A stretch of DNA of 16,613 nt from Christensenella sp036660175 (GTDB taxonomy: Bacteria; Bacillota; Clostridia; Christensenellales; Christensenellaceae). How positions within the stretch are numbered: position 1 is the first letter of the stretch; every line of letters starts with the position of its first letter. A model generated the notes under the pieces. The model searched no databases. It was not told where the DNA came from and was given only the letters and a program-made list of their open reading frames with translations. The stretch spans positions 1 to 16,613 of the forward strand of contig JAVXBD010000029.1 in NCBI GenBank assembly GCA_036660175.1, given 5' to 3'. Of this stretch, positions 6,050-12,767 are shown in pieces. The position numbers and the translations under genes are program-made.

Positions 6050-7764
6050 AAAAGAGAATTGTAAGTTTGATTGTCTGTATGCTGATTGTGGCAATGACGG
6101 TGACCATTTTTGTTTCGGCAGGCAGCTTTAAAAATACCTACACAAGAGATGTGGTGGAGGTGCTGAAGGGCAATATCAATGCAATGGAGCTTGTGATTGA
6201 CGAAAATACGGATTTTTCTGCAATGGCGATAGAATACGAAAAAGCGTTTGGGCAAAACAGCAGAATTACAGTGCTTGCACCAAACGGTGATGTTTTGGTG
6301 GATACAAGTGCTAAAAATGGTTTGGAAAACCATGCCGACAGACCAGAAATTTTGATGGCAAAAGATGGCGGGTTTGGACAAGCAGTACGATATTCAAAGT
6401 CCATGAAAACAGATGCGATTTATGTTGCAAAAGAATTGCCAAATGGTATGATATTGCGGACTTCTATGCCGCTGAATAATGCGCAAAGAGTCATCAATCA
6501 GGCAATGCCTGTGGTTATTATTACATTTATACTCTTGCTGGTGCTGGCAATACTGTTTTCAAACAAGCTGGTTAAAAATGTGCTTCAGCCATTAAGACAA
6601 TTTTATAAATCTATTCAGAGTTATATTGATGGAAAGCAGGAAACAATTGCCATTGAAAGCAAATATCGTGAAATTGATGATATGGCAAACGCTTTTTCGA
6701 GCATTACGCAGCGGTTAAACCGATATATCGAGCGTGTCAAACAGGAAAATAAAAAAACAGCAGTGATTATTGACAGTATCAATGAAGGGCTATTGATTAT
6801 TGACCAAAACTCTGAGGTTTTACTGATTAATACTGCTGCAAAAAATATTTTTGGTGCAGCGGATAATCATGCAAATATTCTGCATTATATTCGTCGCCAA
6901 GAGGTGCTGAGTAAGATTGAGAGTGCGTTAAAAAAGAAAAAAAACAAGAGCTTTGACATCAAAGATGAAATCAGCGGAAAAACTTATCGGTATTATACGA
7001 GCATCATCACAGAAGGCGCTTTTCTAAATCGCAAATCTGATTATGGCATGCTGGTTTTAATCAGTGATGTTACGGAACTTGAGCAGGCAGAGCAAATCAG
7101 AAAAGATTTTGCGGCAAATGTATCGCATGAGTTAAAGACACCGCTGACGTCTATCAACGGGTTTGCGCAGCTTGTTGCAAACGATATGGTTCAGGATAAA
7201 AAAGACGTGATTGCCTATGCAAAACGCATTTCGGAAGAATCGGATAGGTTGATGGGGCTGATTAACGATACGTTAAAGCTTTCAGAATTAGAGCAAATCA
7301 GCATTGATGAAGCTGTGGAAGAAGTGGATATTAAATCAGCTGCACAAGAGGTGCTACATTTATTAGAAGATAAAATAAAAGCACACGGACTTTCGGCAAG
7401 CATCACTGGTGCGGCAACTGTGAAAGCAAATAAAAATAGAATCAAAGAGCTTCTGCTGAATTTATGTGATAACGCAATCAAATATAATGTACGGGGAGGA
7501 ATGGTAGAGGTACAGCTTTCGCAGGACGAGGGATATGCAGTAATCAAAGTAAAAGACAGTGGAATTGGCATTCCAAAGGACGAACAGAATCGCATTTTTG
7601 AACGCTTTTATCGGGCGAAGAATGCGGGCGGCGCAACGACGAGCGGCACAGGGTTAGGGCTTGCAATTGTCAAGCACATTGCAACACTATATGATGGAGA
7701 AATTTCTCTTGCAAGTGTGCAGGAAAAGGGAAGCGAGTTCACAGTAAAACTGAAAAAACAGTAA
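6046..7764 (+). CDS. phoR: PhoR-type sensor histidine kinase with PAS domain
   Basis: Membrane kinase that should phosphorylate the adjacent regulator under phosphate limitation. It has 572 residues. Order: TM1 (about 5-25), extracytoplasmic sensor of about 125 residues, TM2 (about 154-173), HAMP-like linker (to about 230), and a PAS domain (about 235-345, INEGLLIIDQNSEVLLINTAA). The dimerisation domain holds His361 in FAANVSHELKTPLTSINGF. The ATPase domain has the N box LNLCDNAIKYN (about 471-481), G1 DSGIGIP and G2 GTGLGLAIV. This is the full PhoR architecture. GTG 6046 overlaps the phoP stop by four bases, with GGAGAG at 6034-6039. Placing phoPR after pstSCAB-phoU keeps sensor and transporter in one unit. 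Confidence 0.94.
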   Translation: MKKRIVSLIVCMLIVAMTVTIFVSAGSFKNTYTRDVVEVLKGNINAMELVIDENTDFSAMAIEYEKAFGQNSRITVLAPNGDVLVDTSAKNGLENHADRPEILMAKDGGFGQAVRYSKSMKTDAIYVAKELPNGMILRTSMPLNNAQRVINQAMPVVIITFILLLVLAILFSNKLVKNVLQPLRQFYKSIQSYIDGKQETIAIESKYREIDDMANAFSSITQRLNRYIERVKQENKKTAVIIDSINEGLLIIDQNSEVLLINTAAKNIFGAADNHANILHYIRRQEVLSKIESALKKKKNKSFDIKDEISGKTYRYYTSIITEGAFLNRKSDYGMLVLISDVTELEQAEQIRKDFAANVSHELKTPLTSINGFAQLVANDMVQDKKDVIAYAKRISEESDRLMGLINDTLKLSELEQISIDEAVEEVDIKSAAQEVLHLLEDKIKAHGLSASITGAATVKANKNRIKELLLNLCDNAIKYNVRGGMVEVQLSQDEGYAVIKVKDSGIGIPKDEQNRIFERFYRAKNAGGATTSGTGLGLAIVKHIATLYDGEISLASVQEKGSEFTVKLKKQ

Positions 7765-7802
7765 AAAAATGCCGCACAAATCAAAAAGAACGTTAGCGTG
7801 AA

Positions 7803-7867
7803 AAAATCCTCCGTTTGATAAAATAAAAATGGTTCGGTAACCAATTAAAAATCAAACGGAGGATTTT
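7803..7867. terminator. 65-bp palindrome after phoR, probable bidirectional terminator
   Basis: AAAATCCTCCGTTTGAT (7803-7819) is the exact reverse complement of 7851-7867, giving a 17-bp perfect stem. The interior is A-rich and carries a second small hairpin, TGGTT-CGGT-AACCA (7830-7843). On the + strand the stem ends in TTTT. On the minus strand it ends in six T, so termination may work both ways. It closes the phosphate locus. The nested hairpin and the length are more than a plain terminator needs, so a tiny palindromic insertion element is an alternative. Confidence 0.7.
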
Positions 7868-7953
7868 AATATAGATACAAATAGTTTAGCGTACAAAATG
7901 GAATTGTAAATATCACATCGTCCAAAATATAGAAATATAGAAGGAAATGATAT

Positions 7954-8018
7954 ATGGGCAACCAAAACAACCAAGCAACGGATAAGCATATCAGATTCGA
8001 ACGATACGGTTTTCAAAC
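7954..8018 (+). pseudogene. 5' end of a possible transposase gene, interrupted by the assembly gap
   Basis: AAGGA (7941-7945) precedes an ATG at 7954 that opens 21 complete codons plus a partial one before the N run: MGNQNNQATDKHIRFERYGF and onward. The KHIRFE pattern after a short polar leader resembles the start of some IS30-type transposases, but this is a short match made from memory. The first in-frame stops after the gap come after only 24, 40 or 13 codons, depending on phase. A multi-copy insertion sequence collapsed by the assembler would explain both the gap and the missing body. Alternatively it is a short unrelated ORF. Confidence 0.35.
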
Positions 8019-8028
8019 NNNNNNNNNN
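8019..8028. other. Assembly gap (10 N)
   Basis: Ten undetermined bases. Such a fixed short run usually marks a scaffold join rather than a measured length, so the true distance between 8018 and 8029 is unknown. Confidence 0.95.
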
Positions 8029-8350
8029 GCCTTGCCCTTCAAAAAGACTTTGTATCAGGCACATTGGTTTGAGTCTGGTATGCTTAACCTGTATTTCATT
8101 TAAAAAACAGATGGACTCGTTTGCAGGCGACAAGAAGCAGTATCGTAAGTAATAGACCACGATATATCTTGAAGCGCCGCTGGTAATAAAACCTTTCAGG
8201 CATATCAGAAATAATTATTGGCTAAAGCAGCATTTTTTTAATTTGAAAGATAAACAAATTAGACATCAAGGTATTTTGATTTGGTACAGCAGAATTTTTG
8301 AGAATAAGGGAATGGGTAAAAAAGTCATATAAAAACTGCTGTTGTAAGAA
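8029..8350. other. Stretch without a recognisable gene
   Basis: No frame longer than about 40 codons carries a believable start. A + strand frame from 8030 runs 40 codons to a stop near 8151 (ending MDSFAGDKKQYRK) and may be the tail of whatever lies in the gap. Near 8270-8333 a short + strand stretch ends FENKGMGKKVI, vaguely like an acetyltransferase motif, but it is too short to support. I see no convincing terminator for the minus-strand gene ending at 8351. The region looks like decayed or accessory DNA. Confidence 0.5.
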
Positions 8351-8560
8351 TCAGAGAATCGCAGAATAAACGGCATTATAAATTAACATCAAGGCGAGTA
8401 TAAAACCGAATGCGCCTAAAATTGCATACCAAAACGATTTGGGTATTTTTCCTTTATCCGCCTTATCGGCTTCTTTTAAATCTTCAAGCTCTGCATGGCA
8501 ATGCGGACAAAAATCGGCAGTGTCATCAAACTTTGTTTTGCATAATGGGCATACTTTCAT
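8351..8560 (-). CDS. Small zinc-ribbon membrane protein
   Basis: The 69-residue product begins with a zinc ribbon, CPLC at residues 4-7 and CPHC at 18-21, the usual two-knuckle pattern of zinc-ribbon domains at the start of small membrane proteins. A charged linker (ELEDLKEADKADKGK) and one transmembrane helix (about 44-66) follow, so the ribbon probably lies in the cytoplasm. GAGGAAT precedes the ATG at about 8 bases. It starts 3 bases after the stop of the neighbouring minus-strand gene, so they form an operon. The function is unknown. Proteins of this layout are widespread in Clostridia and usually annotated as zinc ribbon domain-containing. Confidence 0.85.
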   Translation of the reverse strand: MKVCPLCKTKFDDTADFCPHCHAELEDLKEADKADKGKIPKSFWYAILGAFGFILALMLIYNAVYSAIL

Positions 8561-8563
8561 TGG

Positions 8564-8839
8564 TCATTCCTCTTCTTCATTATTTTTTTTGCGTCGCTTC
8601 TTCTCTTTTTTATAATAAAATAATAATACCAAAAACAAGGCGCTTAGGCCTGAAATTGCGACAACACAATAAAGCACGCTGTTTGCCAAAAATAAAATAC
8701 TTGCAACAAAACAGCCATAAGCAATGATGCTTAAAACGCTAAGTCCATGCCGAAACAGTTCAATCATCAACAGCATGACACCGAGGATAAAAGCAATAGA
8801 ACCTATCAAGTTGTGCAATGCTACTTGTATGATTTCCAT
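8564..8839 (-). CDS. Small multi-pass membrane protein, unknown function
   Basis: The 91-residue product has about three hydrophobic helices (about 10-27, 33-52 and 55-75). A very basic then acidic C-terminal tail follows (KKEKKRRKKN, then EEEE), which should be cytoplasmic. I do not recognise a family. The ATG at 8839 has no ribosome binding site. A TGATATAAT extended -10 ends six bases before it, so the transcript would begin at the ATG itself (leaderless). The next candidate start, Met21, would lose half of the first helix. It is the first gene of a two-gene minus-strand operon with the zinc-ribbon protein. Confidence 0.75.
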   Translation of the reverse strand: MEIIQVALHNLIGSIAFILGVMLLMIELFRHGLSVLSIIAYGCFVASILFLANSVLYCVVAISGLSALFLVLLFYYKKEKKRRKKNNEEEE

Positions 8840-8845
8840 ATTCTT

Positions 8846-8854
8846 ATTATATCA
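8846..8854 (-). promoter_or_regulatory. Extended -10 promoter for the minus-strand pair
   Basis: On the minus strand TGATATAAT combines a consensus TATAAT (8851 down to 8846) with the TGn extension. At 17-bp spacing the -35 slot reads AGCACA, only half matched, as is common with extended -10 promoters. The predicted start site falls on or next to the A of the ATG at 8839. Confidence 0.6.
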
Positions 8855-8884
8855 CGTATTACGACCAGTGTGCTAAAAAAATTG

Positions 8885-8913
8885 TTAACAAAATATGTAT
8901 TATGTGGTAAGAT
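8885..8913 (+). promoter_or_regulatory. Promoter of the WYL-like / PP2C / cdaA cluster
   Basis: TTAACA (8885-8890), a 17-base spacer and TAAGAT (8908-8913) preceded by TGG (an extended -10) make a good housekeeping-type promoter. The start site would be near 8920, just ahead of the AAAGG ribosome binding site at 8922-8926. It faces away from the minus-strand promoter, with about 33 bases between the two. Confidence 0.65.
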
Positions 8914-8934
8914 TAATGTGTAAAGGTGTATACT

Positions 8935-9147
8935 ATGAATAATATCGTTAATAAAACACTCGAAATCGCACATCGTGATAAGAAACCTGTGATTATTGTC
9001 TATATGGGCAAAAAAGAGATGACACAGCGCAGGGTTTATATCCGCAGTATTATCGATGAAAAAGTGACTGCGTATTGTACGCAAAAAAAAGGAGTGCGGA
9101 TTTTTGACATACAGAGAATCCTCTCGGCAAAAATCGCTGATGACTGA
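8935..9147 (+). CDS. Small stand-alone WYL-like domain protein
   Basis: The product has 70 residues from ATG 8935. AAAGG (8922-8926) is 8 bases upstream, better placed than for the GTG at 8926, which overlaps it. The stretch VIIVYMGKKEMTQRRVYIRSI followed by DEKVTAYCTQKKGVRIFDIQRILSA has the strand and residue pattern of WYL domains, including the Ala-Tyr-Cys and the arginine-rich end 'R-F-x-I-x-R-I'. WYL domains are ligand- or nucleic-acid-sensing modules normally fused to an HTH. Here no HTH is present. It is the first gene after the promoter, and the next gene starts inside it. The family call rests on pattern similarity only. Confidence 0.65.
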   Translation: MNNIVNKTLEIAHRDKKPVIIVYMGKKEMTQRRVYIRSIIDEKVTAYCTQKKGVRIFDIQRILSAKIADD

Positions 9148-9409
9148 AGATACAGGTGTGCGGGAGTGTGTAAAAGATATGGAAAATATACAGCTTGAGG
9201 AAGAACGTCGTGCGCTGCGTGAATTAGAAAACAAGATGCGTGAGTTTTGTGTGCAAAGAGATAAATTAAACAAGATGAGTGAAGAGCGTATTTCGCTTGG
9301 AAAGCCGCTTACAGATGAAGATATTTTAAAACAAAATGAAACGTGCAGTAAAATCAGCCTTGATATTATGAAATTGAAAGAGTTTATGGATGATACGGAC
9401 GATGAATAG
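9104..9409 (+). CDS. Small coiled-coil protein, possibly Spo0E-like
   Basis: AAGGAG (9089-9094) stands nine bases before TTG 9104. This gives 101 residues and a 44-base overlap with the preceding gene. ATG 9140 and ATG 9179 are alternatives without such a good site. After a polar start, residues about 27-95 are strongly helical and charged, consistent with an antiparallel two-helix coil. The pattern LENKMREF ... GKPLTDEDILKQNETCSKISLDIMKL recalls Spo0E-type aspartyl-phosphate phosphatases (helix, 'G-x-x-L-T-D-x-x-V/I', helix). However, the Spo0E signature S-Q-x-L-D is not intact. It lies directly before a PAS-PP2C phosphatase gene. Confidence 0.55.
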   Translation: MTYRESSRQKSLMTEDTGVRECVKDMENIQLEEERRALRELENKMREFCVQRDKLNKMSEERISLGKPLTDEDILKQNETCSKISLDIMKLKEFMDDTDDE

Positions 9410-9445
9410 ATAATGTAAAACGATGCGGCATGAAAGTGCAGATGG

Positions 9446-10552
9446 GTGAGATATTATATTTTGAATAAAGAGTTATACAATGCTGAATATATTTCTTCAA
9501 TTATTGATTCGATGAGCGACATGGTGCGTGTCATTGACAGAGATGGTACGGTTGTGCTGACAAACAAAGCGTTTGATAAGCGCATGGGGAAAACCATTGG
9601 ACAGCGCTGTTATTGTGCTTTTTCACAAGATGCAGAATGCGAGAGGTGCTTATCAAGAGAAGCGATGGAGGATGGCCGCAACAAATATCTGACACGTAAG
9701 CATAATGGGCGTGTGTATTCCGTAACGGTTTCCGCACTTAAAAACAATGCGGGACAAGCTGTTGCAAGCGTTGAAGTTTTTAGAGATATTAGCTTAGAAT
9801 ATAACATCAAACAAAATTTATTGATACAAAATGCAAAAATGCAAAAAGATTTGAATTTGGCACGCAAACTTCAAAAAGCGTTGGTAAAGAGCAGAATGCC
9901 AGGCATCAATGGGGTGTCGGTGACTGCTGGATTTTTTCCGTGTGAGGCAGTAGGCGGCGATATTTATGACTGTGCTTTATACGGTGACAAGTTAGTGATG
10001 TATGTTGCAGATGTTTGTGGACATGGTGTTATGCCAGCAATGCTTGCTGTTTTCTTTTCGAGGGTGGTACGTGCGGCTTGCTCAATGGGTAAGTTTTTGC
10101 CATCAGAGATACTGTCCTATTGTCAACAGGAATATCTGGACCTGCAGCTTGCAGATACAATGTATATTACTGCTTTTATTGCGGTGGTAGATACGAAAAC
10201 AAAGCTTGTGACGTATTCCAATGCAGGACTTTCGGTTTCTCCGATTGTGTTCTTACAGGGTGAGAAGATACGTGAACTTTATATGCCGAGCAATCCGCTG
10301 AGCAACTGGTTTTTGGAAACGCAATTTCATGATGGCAGCTTCGAGCTGACCGATGGTATGCGGTTTTTGATTTATTCCGATGGGATTGATGATATTCACT
10401 GCAATGAATCGGTAAAGGAACGACTTTTTGAATTGTTTAGTACAGAAAATTTTGAGGCGAAAAAGTTTATTGCCCAAGTAAAATCTCAGCTACACGCTTC
10501 ACACGAAGACGACCTGACAATGCTTTTATGTGAGAAAGAGAGGACAGTGTGA
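9446..10552 (+). CDS. PAS domain-PP2C (SpoIIE-type) protein serine phosphatase
   Basis: The 368-residue product has an N-terminal PAS domain (about 15-118, SMSDMVRVIDRDGTVVLTNKAF). This PAS contains a cysteine cluster (Cys55, 57, 65, 68) of the kind seen in PAS domains that may bind metal or sense redox. A coiled linker (about 118-145) leads to a SpoIIE/RsbU-type PPM phosphatase domain. Metal-binding motifs are visible: GGDIYD (Asp172), ADVCGHG (Asp189) and HEDDLTMLL near the end. Such enzymes usually dephosphorylate anti-sigma-factor antagonists, but no such partner is in the window. The start is uncertain: GTG 9446 lacks a good ribosome binding site, and TTG 9461 with GGTGAG upstream is possible. 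It overlaps cdaA by four bases (GTGA). Confidence 0.85.
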   Translation: MRYYILNKELYNAEYISSIIDSMSDMVRVIDRDGTVVLTNKAFDKRMGKTIGQRCYCAFSQDAECERCLSREAMEDGRNKYLTRKHNGRVYSVTVSALKNNAGQAVASVEVFRDISLEYNIKQNLLIQNAKMQKDLNLARKLQKALVKSRMPGINGVSVTAGFFPCEAVGGDIYDCALYGDKLVMYVADVCGHGVMPAMLAVFFSRVVRAACSMGKFLPSEILSYCQQEYLDLQLADTMYITAFIAVVDTKTKLVTYSNAGLSVSPIVFLQGEKIRELYMPSNPLSNWFLETQFHDGSFELTDGMRFLIYSDGIDDIHCNESVKERLFELFSTENFEAKKFIAQVKSQLHASHEDDLTMLLCEKERTV

Positions 10553-11403
10553 CAGATTTTATTGAACCGCTTAGAAATAGCCTGATGGTTTTTGGCTGGC
10601 GTGATTTAATTGATATTATTATCGTTGCGGTTATTTTATACGCATTGATTAAGCTTGTGTCAAAGACACGTGCGGTTCGGGTGCTGATTGGGCTGGGTGT
10701 AATACTGGTTTTTGCACGTATTTTTGAAGTGCTTAAATTTGAAACGGTTACGTGGCTGCTAAGCTGGATATTAAATGCGGGTGCAGTGCTTATTGTGGTG
10801 CTGTTTCAGCCAGAAATACGCAGGGCTTTGGAAAAGCTTGGACGTGGGAAAATATTTAGCTTTGGCGGGGCGCAGGGTGAAATCAAAGACAGTGAGTTTA
10901 TCATTGAAGAATTTTCACGTGCGATTTTATCGATGTCCAAACATAAGGTGGGCGCAATTATTGTTTTCGAGAGAAAAACAGGTTTAGAAGATGTTTTAGA
11001 GTCTGGTACGATGATTGAGGCACAGGTTTCTTCCGAGTTGATTGAGAATATTTTTTATCCGAATACACCGCTTCATGATGGAGCGATGATTGTGCGTGAC
11101 GGAAAGATTATTGCTGCGGGATGCTTTTTGCCGCTTTCAGACAATAAGCAGATTTCTTCTGAACTTGGTACACGTCACCGAGCAGCATTGGGTGTTTCGG
11201 AGGTTTCTGATGCTTATGTGCTGGTGGTTTCAGAGGAAAAAGGAATTATTACATTTGCTTATGACGGTGTATTAAAACGATATATTGATGCGAAAACGTT
11301 AAAAGAGATTTTGCAGGAATTATATATGCCTATCAACAACAGCAAAAAAACGACGTCTAAGCCACCTAAGAAAGAAACTAAAAAAGTAGGTGATGGCAAA
11401 TGA
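10549..11403 (+). CDS. cdaA: CdaA (DacA), membrane diadenylate cyclase making c-di-AMP
   Basis: Joins two ATP into cyclic di-AMP, an essential messenger controlling potassium and osmolyte transport and wall homeostasis in Gram-positive bacteria. It has 284 residues. Three membrane helices (about 18-35, 42-60, 70-87) are followed by the DAC domain (about 105-255), with the catalytic DGA at 177-179 (PLHDGAMIV) and the GTRHR motif at 207-211 (LGTRHRAALG). The C-terminus is a basic Lys/Pro-rich tail. It starts with GTG 10549, overlapping the phosphatase stop, with AGAGAGG just upstream. It ends in an ATGA overlap with cdaR. The close coupling argues for joint expression with both neighbours. Confidence 0.96.
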   Translation: MTDFIEPLRNSLMVFGWRDLIDIIIVAVILYALIKLVSKTRAVRVLIGLGVILVFARIFEVLKFETVTWLLSWILNAGAVLIVVLFQPEIRRALEKLGRGKIFSFGGAQGEIKDSEFIIEEFSRAILSMSKHKVGAIIVFERKTGLEDVLESGTMIEAQVSSELIENIFYPNTPLHDGAMIVRDGKIIAAGCFLPLSDNKQISSELGTRHRAALGVSEVSDAYVLVVSEEKGIITFAYDGVLKRYIDAKTLKEILQELYMPINNSKKTTSKPPKKETKKVGDGK

Positions 11404-12656
11404 AAAAAGTATTGCTCGCCATCAAAAATTTTCTGAAAGAATTTTTTACAAAAAACTGGGGCATGAAAATTGCAGCGATTGTTTTTGCATTTTTGCTGTG
11501 GAGTTTTAATATTGCAGAGTCTAATCCGCCTCGGCAAAAAACATTCGATAATATTCCAGTGACCTTTGCGGCGGCAGAAGAGCTAAAACAAAAAGGGTTG
11601 GTTTCGAGCGTGCCGTTGTCTGAATTATTAAAAACAGCGTCTGTGACAGCGGAAGTGAACGCAGATGCACTGAAATATTTAAACGAAGATATGATTAGTG
11701 TGACAGTGGATACATCGCCGATTACAGATGTTGGAGATTTTGAGCTGAGCGTCAAGGCGATTACCACATTGGGTAAAATTATTAATGTGACACCCAAAAC
11801 TGTGAAAGTAAATGTGGAAGAAATTGCGACACGTGATGTGCCTGTAGAGGTGCAGCTGACGGGTACGCAAAAGGATTGGTTATATTATGGAGAGCCAGTG
11901 CTTGAGGAAAGCTCTGTAAAAGTCAATGGTGCAAAGTCGAATGTTGAAAAAGTAGCAAAGGCTGTTTGCAAGATAGATATAAATAGCATTGAAGCACCCT
12001 CAAAAGAATCCCGTAAGGTTGTACTGCTGGACGAGCAAGGAAACGAGCTTCCCAATTATTTGTTTACGGGTGTGCCATCTGTGATTGCAGAGCTGCCTGT
12101 ATATCCAAAAAAAGAAGTGCCGATTGATGTGGAAAATATCAAGGCGACAACATCTGGAATTGCAGAAGGATATGAAATTACCAATGTGACGCTTCCGATT
12201 TCATCGGTGATGATTGCAGGAAAGCTGGAAAACATAGAGGCAATTGAAGAGGTCACTTTAGAACCGATTATGCTTGAAAATGCAATGGGGGACGTTTCTA
12301 TCAAAGTGAAGGTACACGTACCGCAGGGCGTTGTGGCAGTCAGCCCAACAGAGGTTGAAGTGGATTTATCCATCGCACAGCCCGAAGAAAAACGAACCTA
12401 TGACGCAATGGATATTTCGGTTAAAAATTTGCGCAGCGGTCTAAAAGCGATGTTGACACCAGAATCTGTAAGCGTGGACGTATATGGGACAAAAGAGGCA
12501 TTTGCAAAGATTACAGCGGCGAATGTAAAGCCGTTTGTAGATTTGGTTGGACTGTCAAAAGGCGTGCATAGCGTGCCAATTAAGTTTGAGAATTTACCAG
12601 ATCTTAATGTGCGTATAGAGCCTGTGGTATCAAGTATTACGGTTACGATTAGCTAA
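11400..12656 (+). CDS. cdaR: CdaR (YbbR-domain) regulator of the diadenylate cyclase
   Basis: CdaR is the membrane partner of CdaA and modulates its activity. The 418 residues begin with a basic cytoplasmic end and one signal-anchor helix (about 22-37, MKIAAIVFAFLLWSF), typical of YbbR proteins. Successive YbbR repeats should then lie outside the membrane. At least three are recognisable from recurring Val/Lys-rich strands such as EIATRDVPVEVQLTG, KKEVPIDVENIKAT and TEVEVDLSIAQ. The start ATG is within the cdaA stop overlap (ATGA). In many Firmicutes glmM follows. Here an unrelated ATPase gene follows after about 110 bases. Confidence 0.93.
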   Translation: MKKVLLAIKNFLKEFFTKNWGMKIAAIVFAFLLWSFNIAESNPPRQKTFDNIPVTFAAAEELKQKGLVSSVPLSELLKTASVTAEVNADALKYLNEDMISVTVDTSPITDVGDFELSVKAITTLGKIINVTPKTVKVNVEEIATRDVPVEVQLTGTQKDWLYYGEPVLEESSVKVNGAKSNVEKVAKAVCKIDINSIEAPSKESRKVVLLDEQGNELPNYLFTGVPSVIAELPVYPKKEVPIDVENIKATTSGIAEGYEITNVTLPISSVMIAGKLENIEAIEEVTLEPIMLENAMGDVSIKVKVHVPQGVVAVSPTEVEVDLSIAQPEEKRTYDAMDISVKNLRSGLKAMLTPESVSVDVYGTKEAFAKITAANVKPFVDLVGLSKGVHSVPIKFENLPDLNVRIEPVVSSITVTIS

Positions 12657-12767
12657 AAAAATGACAATATTTATGAGGCAGATGTTATAGAAAAGACTAT
12701 CGTGCATGATTCAAAACGAAATACGGATACAGTATTTTGTAAACCACTCAATAACAAGGGAAAAACG

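Noticed and set aside
5788..6381. A 197-codon minus-strand frame antisense to phoP/phoR
   Set aside because: It is a shadow frame: composition is rich in Cys/His/Phe/Ser as typical for reverse frames of coding DNA, and strong genes lie on the other strand.
7852..8160. Minus-strand frame spanning the N run
   Set aside because: The frame crosses undetermined bases (its middle is unreadable) and has no recognisable protein features.
8270..8333. Possible acetyltransferase remnant ending FENKGMGKKVI
   Set aside because: Only a few residues resemble the acetyl-CoA loop motif, with no supporting sequence upstream. Chance is the simpler explanation.
8410..8727. A 105-codon + strand frame opposite the two small membrane protein genes
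   Set aside because: The minus-strand products have clear zinc-ribbon and transmembrane patterns, while this frame has none and lacks a ribosome binding site.
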